Shown here in pieces: positions 11,357 through 21,344 of a stretch of DNA of 64,000 bases. Location: positions 55,629-119,628 of the forward strand of contig JARKIF010000096.1 of assembly GCA_029378245.1 (NCBI GenBank). Reading direction: 5' to 3'. Below the pieces are notes generated by a model, which saw only the letters and a list, made by a program, of their open reading frames with translations, was not told the origin of the DNA and ran no database searches. This DNA comes from Roridomyces roridus (Eukaryota > Basidiomycota > Agaricomycetes > Agaricales > Mycenaceae). How positions within the stretch are numbered: the stretch's first letter is position 1; every line of letters begins with the position of its first letter. Made by a program: the position numbers and the translations under genes.

Positions 11357-13244
11357 ATGGCTACGACCCCGATCCCGCCCATGAAGAGCAGTCTGGAGCT
11401 CCCACCGGAACTGGACATTGAGCATATGCCCGTGGACGACGACCCCCGCGCCTGGTCTCCTTTCCGCAAGGTATATCTTTTTTTTTCAAAGTGCTACCTT
11501 TCAAGCCAACAACGATTTAGAATGTTGTGCTCTGTCTTGTCGCGTCCGCCTCCATGATCGCTGGGCTTGCTTCCAACATTCAGAATCGTGCGTACATATC
11601 GTTTCCACTCGGCGTCCCAATTTTCAATTTTCCCCAGCTGCGATCGCTGAAATGGAGGCCGATCTACCCGCCACTCCTTCCCAAATTAGCTTGTCCATAT
11701 CCCTGTTTATCGCGATTCAAGGATGCATGCCACTCCTATGGACTGCCATCAGCGAGATCAAGGGGAGGAAAATCGTTTATGTGGCGTCGCTGGCCGTCTT
11801 CACTGCGGGGTCTATCGTCGTCTCTGTCAGCAAGACGATACAGCTGGTGATTGGCTTTCGTTGTGTTCAGGCTGCCGGGTATGTCTGTACCTTCTCTTCG
11901 AGAGAATTTTCTCATCCTAGGTGGTTTTAGGTCCAGCGCAGTCATGGCTATCGGCGCCGCAACGCTGGCTGATATTTTCGAGCCGCATGAGCGGGGTACC
12001 AAAGTGGGCATATATTACATGGCGCCTCTACTTGGAGTAAGTTTTCTTTATTTTACCTTTGCCGTTTCCTGACTTTTTTGCAGCCCAGTTTAGCTCCAGT
12101 TGAGTTCTTCCCTCTCAAGAAGCCGTCGGCTCATCCGATTTTAGATCATGGGGGGAGTGCTGACCACGGGTTTCAATTGGCGTGCACCCTTTTGGTTCCT
12201 CACCATCGTATCGGGGTCAAGCTGTCTGGCGATCCTCCTTCTCTTCAAAGACACTTTTCGAAAAGAGCGCAGTCTTACTTACCAGAGTGTGGTGAAAAGA
12301 AGGCTCAGGGCCGCTGCTGAATCGTCGGCGACGAGCACGCTCGTTGCAGAGAAGGATTTAGATCTAGAGAAGGGGCAGACGGCAGTGCTCCCCGTCGTCA
12401 AGCTCTCACTGCGGGACGTGAATCCGTTTCCGCCCATTTGGATCGTCTTGAGGAGGATGAACAACCTCGTCATTCTCTTTGCGTCGGGTATGTGATTGAG
12501 TGCAGACTGGCCAGCGCTGAGACTTGATTCAGGACTGATGTATGCGTTCAACTTTGTGGTGGTTTACACGGCGTCGCGGACGCTGGCATCGGCCTATGGG
12601 TATAACCCGCTCAAAGTCGGACTGGTATTGCTGTCATTTGGGCTCGGTAACCTCGCAGGCAGTATTTTTGGTGGGCGGTGGTCGGATATGAAACTTGCGA
12701 GTCTCAAAGCCGCGAATGGCGGGGTCAGCCAGCCAGAGGTAAGTCTACGCCACAAGAACTCCGGGTAGGCTTGCTGAAGAACGTGGTAGATGCGCCTCCA
12801 GAGTACGACACTCGGGTTGATTATGCTACCACCCTGCGTGCTAGCGTTTGGATGGGTGTCGGCGAAACACGTACACGTCTCCGCCATGTGTGTATTTCTT
12901 TTCTTTTGTGGGTTCTTCGCAATGTAAGTTGACTTACTCGAAGTCCAACCTGAACCTGACTTGCACGCAGCTGGGCGTATACTTCCACATTGGCGTATAT
13001 TGTAGATGCAAACACCGGACGCTCGTCTACTGTTGTCGCGTGCAACAGTGCGTTCCGCGGCATCGCAGCATTTGTAATGACGGAGATTGCTGTCCCGCTG
13101 CAGGACGCTGTGGGCGACGGGTGGTCTTACACTCTATGGACTGGGATTTTGATAATCGATGGATTGCTGGTGTGGATTGTAGTTCGAAAGGGCGCAGAGT
13201 GGCGGGCGGCGGCAGAGGCGCGGGAACACGCAGATGTAGATTAG
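11357..13244 (+). CDS. Major facilitator superfamily transporter (DHA1-like)
   Basis: This is a polytopic membrane transporter resembling drug:H+ antiporter-1 proteins. It is probably a plasma-membrane exporter; the substrate is unknown. The ATG at 11357 is followed by a polar N-terminus with DDDPRAWSPFRK just before TM1, the usual DHA1 layout. Exons then encode TM1 (NVVLCLVASASMIAGLASN), the TM2-3 loop SEIKGRKIVYVAS in the motif-A position, and VMAIGAATLADIFEPHERG around TM4-5. They continue with GFNWRAPFWFLTI, a long charged central loop (KERSLTYQSV to LSLRDVNPFPP), and the C-terminal six helices ending at WIVVRKGAEWRAA. Seven or eight short introns, including 11471-11520, keep the frame. 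Confidence in the family is high. The drug or polyamine specificity is not inferable. Confidence 0.88.
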
Positions 13245-13461
13245 TTTAGACTCGAACCAGTCCCAAGGGCACTTTCGCAGGGGAAGGTATTGGTTTACTG
13301 AAGGAATTCCTGAAGTAAAGTGTCTAAGAATCAAGATTAGCTGTAGCATAGAGAGGCGCACTATGCCCGAGTGGCTGTGCCGTGGATCACTAATAGAGGC
13401 CTTTGGCTCTGAGTCTTTCCTCTGACCACTCTTCGGAGAGGCCAGCGCGCCGTGTATTTGT

Positions 13462-15842
13462 ATGGCCTTCTTCAATGCCCGTCCCCAATCATCAGCCATC
13501 AAGATCGTCAAGCCCGGCGAGGCCAACGACGACGATAATATCCTCAAGCCCACGCCCGTACGCAAGACTGACAATGTCCAGCGCCATTGCAGGAATATCA
13601 TGATCTACGGGTGGGCGTTCAGTGGGCCCACTGCGTGCATTCTAACACCGTGTCTAGCTCCTGCAAGTACGAGAACAAGGGCTGTGTGTATTACCACCCA
13701 CCGGCGCGTCTTGACCGTTATTTCTCCTTCCGCATCGTGCTCACCTCGCTTGTAGGCACCAGATACGAGTCCCAATCCATCCAACGCGTGAGTTTCCTCC
13801 GGGATTCAAACCTGCAATGATGAACCATCTGCATAGTCCCCGAGCCGAATCTCCCATTAAAGGACAGACGATCTCTTCGCCTTCTCCGTCGCTTAGTGCC
13901 AAAGCTGTCAACGCGCCTGTCTTTGTGCCCAAGCTTCCTCTGCCTGCCCTCCTCCAGCCGACGGCCACGCCGCCGCCACAGAGCCCGAGCCCGTATGCGC
14001 GTGTTGCACCCTCGCTACTCTGATCATTGACCTCGTCTGTAGACCGACCAATGGGTACCAGGAAGACCATTCCGACTTTAGCGATGCGGAGGGACAGGCT
14101 CAAGAGTTGAACGACCAGTATTATCCGGACCACCAATACGACACGTACGGCGCGGGGGAACAGCACTACTACGCAGCACCGGTCTTTGTGCGCCAGCCGC
14201 TCAACTATCATCTCTACACCTCGACCGTTCCTGCAGCGTTTGTGTCCTCTGTGGCTGATACGCATTTCATCCCTCCGTCCGGGGAGCTGAGGACGCTCCT
14301 GCAATCTAGGAGCGAAGACCTTCGTATGGCGCCTCCCTCGGGGCTCGGGCTGCCCGAGGAAATGCAGGGGTATCATTCGCTCATCCCCCTCGAGAATATC
14401 GGAGGGCCGACGGAGAGACGCAAATTTGGGAATTGGAACTCTAGCATGTACCGTGCGATCAATTCGGTTGATGGGTGTACTTACGCGCTTCGCCGGATAG
14501 AGAGTGAGTGTGTTTTCGCTTCTACTTTCACCAATTAAAACGCCTGCAGATTACCGTCTTAGTCATCAGGCTGCTTTCAGCGCGATAGAGACTTGGGCTG
14601 CGATCCGGCATCCCGGTGTTGTAGCCATCCACGAAGCGTTCACGACGCATGCGTTTGGAGACAGCTCGCTCGTCGTTGCGTATACGTATCATCCTCAGGC
14701 GCAGACCCTGTTTGACGCCCATCTCAAACTGACGCCGCCTGCCTACCAGCCTGGCATGCGTTTCCAGCAGCCGGCAGCCTCGACCCAAGTGCCCGAACGC
14801 ACGCTGTGGTCCTACATTGTCCAGATTGCGGGCGCGATCAAGAGGGTCCACGATGCCGGCCAGGCCTTGCGCATGATTGATGTGACCAAGGTGCTTGTAA
14901 CCAGCAAGAACCAGTCCGTTGTTTCTCATTCAAGAAGAGTTGTCGCTGATGCTCGGACAGTGTGCGCGTTGGGTCTTGTGGCATTGTGGACGTGCTGTTG
15001 TACGACACGCCGCAAGATATGCATATGCTGCAGCAGGAAGATATGACCATGTTTGGGCGCCTGGTGTTTGCGCTGTGTACGGGAAACGTCATGGCGTCGA
15101 GCGGAGGTAATTTCCAAAAGAGCCTCGAAGTCATGGGGCGCTTGTACAGCCCGGAGATCAAGACTGTCGCTCTTTTCCTCGTCAATAAGGGTGGGCCGCA
15201 CAAGAATATCGGTCAGCTTTTGGAGATCATTAGTTCGAGGGTTGTTGCGGAGATGGGTGACGCTCTGATGTATGTTTTCTCAACTCGTTCTGCTCAACTA
15301 TCTCATTAATTTTACAGCGCTGCGGACACTTTGCAGAACGAGCTGATGGGCGAACTCGAGAATGCACGCCTCGTGCGCCTTCTCTGCAAATTCGGGTTCA
15401 TCAACGAGCGCCCCGAGTTTGCGCGGGAGCCACGATGGTCTGAAACGGGAGATCGGTACATTATCAAGCTTTTCCGCGACTACGTCTTCCACCAGGTCGA
15501 TGAGAATGGGAATCCATCGCTGAACTTGTCTCATGTTCTCACTTGTTTGAGCAAGGTGCGTCGCAATGTCTTGGTGCGATGCATGCCATTGATGTCTTGA
15601 AGCTCGACTCAGGCACGGATGAGAAGGTGATGCTCGTTTCGCGGGATGAACAGAGCTGTCTCGTCGTGAGCTACAAAGAGATCAAAGCTTGCGTCGAGTC
15701 TGCCTTTGGGTACGTGTTGTGCTCGTGAACGGTGATGATACTGATTGGGAACAGCGAACTTGCGCGCGCGGCGGCGTCCAACGTCAACAACAATGTGGGT
15801 GCTGGATACCAGGATGAGAGGCTCGGTGGGTGGATAAAATAG
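13462..15842 (+). CDS. PAN3: PAN2-PAN3 deadenylation complex subunit PAN3
   Basis: PAN3 is the RNA- and Pab1-binding scaffold of the PAN2-PAN3 poly(A) nuclease, which trims mRNA tails in the cytoplasm. The N-terminus carries a CCCH zinc finger: C..NIMIYG, then after an intron [16 protein letters not shown] Pro/Ser linker follows with NAPVFVPK, the probable Pab1-interaction area. The pseudokinase domain comes next ([64 protein letters not shown]). The C-terminal knob contains [31 protein letters not shown] and [20 protein letters not shown]. Apparent stops near 13795, 14024 and 14537 are all removed by in-frame introns (for example 13788-13836, and a GTATGC donor near 13991). Conventional kinase catalytic residues are absent, as expected for PAN3. 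Confidence 0.95.
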
Positions 15843-15937
15843 GTACAATCAGACAAAAAAGACTCGGAAAATAAAGAACAAAATGTTTCGCTGCTTTTTA
15901 TTGGGATAGTGTACAAGCCGGAAAACGTGTGAGGCTG

Positions 15938-16471
15938 CTACTCTGGCGCCAGGAAGGGGTTGGCAATCTCCTCGGAGCCGTCTACTGGGCTCAAGAGAGT
16001 GATTGTCGGTCCGCGTAGAACCGTGAGGCCGAGAGTGCGAGTTTGTGGTGTCGGTTCTTGTGAGCGGATGAGAAGGAGGTCATGGATGTTTGTAACAGGG
16101 ACGCACCGAGTATCTCCTCCTCGACCTCGTCTAGCACCAAGTTGAGTAGTTGATCGTAACCTTTGAGGATGCCGTTCACTGTGCACGCGCATGTTGGCAA
16201 AGCGAGCTGTAGGGTGTGTAGTCGATAGACGCACCTTCACGGCCACCAGTGAATTTTACGCGGATGCGCTCGTTGACGTACTTTGAGAGGTCGAGGATGG
16301 CTTCGCGTTTGGGTTTGTCCATGGTGGGCAGCGAGCCTTGAGGACCGCCATGTCGTCCACCGCGAAAGTTGCCTCCGGCGCCGCGGGGTGCTGCTCTCGC
16401 TGTTCCACGGCCCTGCGTGTTCAGTCGATATGAAGTAGCTGAGGATGAGGAGGAAGACTAACGCGATCCAT
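15938..16471 (-). CDS. LSM7: U6 snRNA-associated Sm-like protein LSm7
   Basis: This is a subunit of the LSm1-7 (mRNA decapping) and LSm2-8 (U6 snRNP) rings. Four exons are clear: 16471-16463, 16412-16235, 16178-16107 and 16056-15938. They give 125 residues. After a Gly/Arg-rich N-terminus comes the Sm1 motif (ILDLSKYVNERIRVKFTGGREVNGILKGYDQLLNLVLDEV, split by an intron after GGRE). The Sm2 motif follows (LGLTVLRGPTITLLSP). The first exon codes for only three residues (MDR). If that exon is wrong, the internal ATG in exon 2 (before DKPKREAIL) would serve. The gene is convergent with PAN3, with about 95 bp between stops, so the 3' UTRs probably overlap. Confidence 0.93.
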
Positions 16472-16530
16472 GAAGTGGTTTTGTTGAAGCGCGTGATGCC
16501 AACTTTTGATTGGCTGAATGGTATTTTACG

Positions 16531-17531
16531 CTACACAACGCTAACGACTTGGATTCGTGCCCGCTCTGAAATTATCTCTGGGTTCAACGTGCTCACAGCG
16601 TCGATCCATGCTACACGAAAGCTGGCAGGACCGGAATTTGGGCTATTCTCTGCGGCTATTTCCCCTGCGATTGAAGTAGCGAGAACGCCTGCGATTGACG
16701 CAACGAGAAGGTCGTGTAGGTTGATCTCCTTGGCTTCTGGTGGCGTTGCTACAGCAGAGAAAGCGGCTATGGCGGAGCCTGTGCTGCAGCCCGTCCCAGT
16801 AATCGTGGTGAGACGCACATGGCCATTCGAGAGCTGGGTTGAAATTTAGCCTCTGGAATCAAGTAGCCGTGAAAGTACCTTGACGACTGTTTCTCCGTCA
16901 CTCAGCCAATCTGTGGCTCCGTGAAGAACGACGACGCAGCGTTCACGAAGAGCGAGGTCCCGAACGAGACGAGCGGGATCAGAGTGTTCTTGTTGACTAT
17001 CAACTCCACGGCCCAAGCCAGTCTGTAGTCGTCAGCGATGAGATGAGCAGGCAAGGGAGGACCGACCAAGCCATAGATATGGGCGATTTCAGCGGCATTT
17101 CCTGTGATAATAGAGGGTTTCCACTCTGCAAGAAGCTCTTGAACGACTTGGTGTCGATAAGAGGAAGCCCCGACGCCAACGGGGTCCAAGATTACAGGTC
17201 GATGTCGCTCATTGACAGCTTTCCCTGCAAGTAACGCAGTTTTAGATTGGATGTCGCTGACTGTCCCAATGTTGACCAGCAGTGCTCCAGTGATTCGACC
17301 GAGATCGAGTTGCTCTTCCGGGGAACTAGCGAGATTCATTGACGAGACTAGGCGCACACCACAGCAAGCTCACAGTGACATGATTGGGGAGGCGCCAAGG
17401 GCTAGTGTGAGGTTGGCCTGGTCATTGGCCACGACGAAATTGGTGAGTTGCACCACGAGAGGATTTACGTCTCGGATAGCAGCATAGAGGTCGGCGACGC
17501 TGCGCAGGACTTGGGATGAGGAGAGAGACAT
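16531..17531 (-). CDS. Hydroxyethylthiazole kinase (ThiM domain only)
   Basis: This enzyme phosphorylates 4-methyl-5-(2-hydroxyethyl)thiazole in thiamine salvage. From the ATG at 17531, four or five exons give about 290 residues. Family marks: LVVQLTNFVVANDQANLTLALGASPIM, then ILDPVGVGAS, then SIITGNAAEI (nucleotide and substrate loop), then GRGVDS after an intron. VVVLHGATDWLSDGETV follows, and finally TITGTGCSTGSAIAAF with the expected catalytic Cys. The visible intron between NGH and the preceding VVK runs from a GTACTT donor. In many fungi this domain is the C-terminal half of bifunctional THI6, fused to thiamine-phosphate synthase. Here no ThiE domain precedes it; a new gene starts 132 bp away on the other strand. 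Confidence 0.88.
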
Positions 17532-17663
17532 GCGAATAGCGCATTATGCGTCGGCCGACTCGTAAAGATTCAAGAGTCGCCATGAAGGCGCAATCCGCTT
17601 AGTGGTGGTTGAATATGAAATGGTGCAAACCTGCACAAATAATTCTTGAACCGAACCACTGTG

Positions 17664-18821
17664 ATGGCAGTCCCGCTCCTCATAACGCCGTCCTCGCCGT
17701 ACCTCCTCGATCCCGCCGTCGTCATTCTCGATGCTACTTGGCTTTACGGCGCCCCCTCGCCCTCGGGCGATGCCTACAAACAATATCTCACAAAACGCAT
17801 TCCACGAGCAAGATTCTGGTCTCTTGACGAAATGTCTGAACCTAATCCCGGCGGCTTCAAATATATGCTGCCTTCTCCCGAACGACTTGCTCGAGCAGCT
17901 GCTGAGCATGGGATTACCGAGTCTTCGCATGTGATCATATACGATACCCAAGGTGCCTTTAGCGCGCCTCGCACAGTGTTTACATTCTTCGTATGCAGAA
18001 TCTGTGTTTTTTCAGCTCTTTCTTATACTTTTTGCAGGCGTATGGGCACAAGAAACTTTCCATGGTTGATGGAGGTCTGTATCGCGCAGTCGAGGAAGGC
18101 ATTCAACTCGAGACCGGCCCTCCGCCACCATTCGAGGTGTGTATACACCAACTTATTCGCTCAAACTGTTACCGAATCTTCAGCCATCGCAATACCCAAT
18201 CCCGGAGCTCAAGTCGAATCTGATCGCCTGTTCGTTGTGATCAATCGTTTTTCAACCAAAACTGATCTTTCCTCAGCCTTCTCGGAAATCGCTACATTTG
18301 CGTCCACGACCGCACCACTGTTCAAGACGGCCGTTGTGCTCGACGCGCGGAATGAAGATTCATTCATCGGGAACGCGAATGACCCTCGTTCGGGCCATAT
18401 CCCGAACGCAGATTCGCTCCCGTGGCGCACGACGCTCCGAGTGGTCAAATCCACCGCGTCGCCAGACGGATTTTACTACACTTTACCGACGTTGAAGGAA
18501 TTTGAACGTGAACTTCTCGTACATTTGGGCCCGGAAAAAGCCGCCCTTGTTCTTGGCGGTGGGCAAGGACGTCGAATCATACATTGTACGTCCACTTCAC
18601 TCGACGTATAACCAACTTGCATTATTCTTTAGCTTGTGGTGGTGGAATTTCCGCTGCTATTGCGTGGTTGGTTATGCAGGCCAACTCGTTTGAATCTGCG
18701 CTGTACGACGAGGTGAGGATGCTCTCAAGTTGTCTTGGTTGATTTATTCATCTTTTATCAGTCGTGGAGTGGATATTCGGCGAGGAAAGATGCTGTCATT
18801 GCGCGTGGTCCAAGTCAATAG
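17664..18821 (+). CDS. Thiosulfate/3-mercaptopyruvate sulfurtransferase (tandem rhodanese)
   Basis: This two-domain rhodanese transfers sulfane sulfur to cyanide or thiols and is usually mitochondrial or cytosolic. The ATG at 17664 was preferred over an upstream in-frame TTG. The N-terminal inactive rhodanese half contains VVILDATWLYG, IPRARFWSLDEMS and HVIIYDTQG. The C-terminal half contains AVVLDARNEDSF, SGHIPNADSLPW and, across an intron after the segment ending RIIH, the catalytic loop CGGGISAAIAW. The catalytic Cys is therefore the first residue of that loop. The final exon (SWSGYSARKDAVIARGPSQ) ends at 18821. There are five or six introns. The gene starts 132 bp from the divergent hydroxyethylthiazole kinase gene. 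Confidence 0.88.
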
Positions 18822-18911
18822 TTCCTCGAATGTATAAATGGTGGTTACAATAACAACAAGAGTGCGTAGTACGATAGATTACATTCGTTTTTCGTTACTT
18901 TACCCTGCGTT

Positions 18912-21082
18912 TTATTTCGAGGCTTTTTCGTCTTCAGCATGCAACCTCATTGCCGCCACCAACTCGGGTCGTAGCCATCGTTCAGCGGGGATCACCCACC
19001 ACGAGATGATTCCGAAGATGCTCACAGCGCTAGATAAGTATGTATGAGAAAGTGCAGCCAAGAAGAAAGATTGGTTGACATACCCAATGACAACGATGGC
19101 GAAATTGAATGTAGGGGCTGTGAAGGGGTATTCGAGTGGTGAGTACATGACCTGGAATTTTTTTCAACATGCACTCTGAAGAAAATAGAGAAGACTCACC
19201 GCCAGTAAGAATACGTTGTAGACGAAAGCGAATACATAAGCCGGAGGGCCCCATTTACCCAGGCTCCATTTCGTGTGTTTGAATTCGTGCGGCGTCATGA
19301 TGAGGCGGCATATTGCGATCAGGGCGTATGCGCTCAGGGAGGCTTGAGGGAGATCAGCATATTGCGAGGAGGGTGAAGACAAGGAAAGGTACGCACTGAC
19401 AGCTCCCGCGGACATTAGGGAGACGAAGCCGACTTGGCTTCCGAGCGATATGATGAGTAGGACGGTGGACAATCCCAAGATGACTGTTATAGCGTTCTTG
19501 GGCTGCCCCACTGCGTTTGGTGTGCTGATCCATTTGGAGCCGGGGAGGATACCGTCTCGGGCGATGGCGAAAATGAGTCGTGAAGAGGCGGTTACGGCGC
19601 ATGCGGTTGACTGTGATGCAGGTTTGAGCATGGAGTGAGTCGAGGTGAGAAGAACGAACCATTATGAGGCCGGCTGCAGCGATGATGGTCATTACGACGG
19701 CGCCTCCTCGACCGAGTGAGGCGGCCCAGATTTGAACAAAGGCTGGACAACAAAGTGAGGTTCGAAATCAAAGATTGGTGGATAAACTCACGTTGCGGCG
19801 CCGTGAAACTGTACAGCAGCTCATCCGGAGGAATGCAGAAAAGCCACAGAATCGTAGCAACAAAGCCCAAGACGGAGGTTGCCAGAGCGGATGTGAAGAT
19901 TCCGCGCGCAGAGGTTTTTCTGTTTGGTTGAATTAGATGATATTCTCAGGCAAGGCTGTTTGTACTCACGATGCGTTCTTGGTTTCCTCAGCCACATGCC
20001 CTGCAGCGTCGTACCCGCATGCAACGTAGCCGGCGTAGTAGAATGATAGGGTCCAATTCCAACCTTCAGAAAACCCGGTTCCGTTGTTGCGTCCAGTGAA
20101 GACTTCCTTGGCGGAGCGGAAACCATAGGTCTGGCTCACGCCGACTGGGAGCCAGATGACGGACTAAAAGTTGTTGAGATAATGTAAAAGAAGCGAATAA
20201 AAATGCTCACTAGCAGCAAGTCAACCATCAAAAGGACGACTGTAAGTCGGAAGGTTGTTGCAAACCATTTGGCTACCCAGCGTTAGTAATTATCGGGATT
20301 TGAACGAACTGGAGACTCACGAGGAAGGTAATTCAGTCCGATCGCAATCCACATGCAAGCGGCTTAGGAATAGTCAGTACTGGCATCGAGTAGCGCGCGG
20401 GCAGTGCATACCTGAAACAACAAACAACACAGCTCGATACTTGACATTCGAGACGTCCAACCCGCCGGGAAATTCATAGTCAAAGATGTCCATGAGACTC
20501 AACAAAAACATGGCCGGTGCTTGGGAGTTGCTGGCGACGAAGCTGACCTGTTAACAACATCAGCTTTGTCGTGGTTGAAAAAAAGATGGTCGACGAACCC
20601 AAGCGGTACAAGCCCATCAAGCCACGACGAAACCAGCCAGGCGGCCGTAGGTAGCGCCGGCGGCTTCTGATGCCCAGACGTAAATCGAACCTGATAGAGG
20701 AAGGGCGGAGCAGATTTCGGCCAGTACAGCGGCTGTAATGGTAGCACCGAAGATGTGGATGAAGGAGGATGACCACATTGCTGCAGGGCCGCCGGTGGCT
20801 AGTCCGATATATCTGCACGAGCGTCAGCCAAGTCCAAGCAGTGAAATGAGCGGTCGAACAATAGCGTACGAGTGACACCGATCTGTTGAGCCTAATCAGA
20901 GAGACGGCAGAGAAGAGAGGAACAGAACATACAAAATTCATTGCGCAAAAAGACGATGCGAAGGACTCGATCAGTCCAAAGGGGCGGGCCAGAACAGGCT
21001 TGTAGCCAATGGCCTCCAAGTCGAGGACATCGGTCTGGGTGTCGGATTCCTTGGATATACTGCCGTGGTTGGAACTGGACAT
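18912..21082 (-). pseudogene. APC-family amino-acid/GABA permease with in-frame TGA
   Basis: This is a membrane permease of the amino acid-polyamine-choline superfamily, ACT/GABA-permease-like. From the ATG at 21082 the N-terminus (LDLEAIGYKPVLARPFGLIESFASSFCAMNF) is followed by YIGLATGGPAAMWSS. The segment LPLSGSIYVWASEAAGATYGRLAGFVVA then meets a TGA at 20619-20617, exactly where relatives have Trp. The frame continues as WACTAW and, after an intron, VSFVASNSQAPAMF. Downstream exons stay intact to the stop at 18912 (WNWTLSFYYAGYVACGYDAAGH, VTASSRLIFAIARDGILPGSKW, ISWWVIPAERWLRPEL). A cryptic GTGGCT donor just before the TGA could skip it in frame at a cost of eight residues in TM3. The junction after NF also seems to need a GC donor. 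It is either a recent pseudogene, a rescued gene, or carries a base error. Confidence 0.72.
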
Positions 21083-21344
21083 TTTCGCGAGTCGGGAAAA
21101 GCGTGTCCAGGTGGGCGGGATTCAAATCGCCGACAGACTTGTCCTGAGCAGTATAAATGCGATAAGAATTGCTGTCGCGATCGTGTTGGAGAATTGCGAG
21201 TCGAGGCTGGTTCATTGCGTGCTAAGGATTAACCTTTCAACCTTCTTTTGATCGACAATCCTCAAAGCGTCAAAATCGCGTCTTCATGTCGAGTTCGGCT
21301 GCTTGAAAAGCAAGTCTTCCTTCTTTGCAAGCCATCCATTCGTC

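Noticed and set aside
13780..14030. Apparent frameshift and stop codons in PAN3
   Set aside because: Introns at 13788-13836 and from a GTATGC donor near 13991 remove them and keep the frame through NAPVFVPK and PTNGYQEDH.
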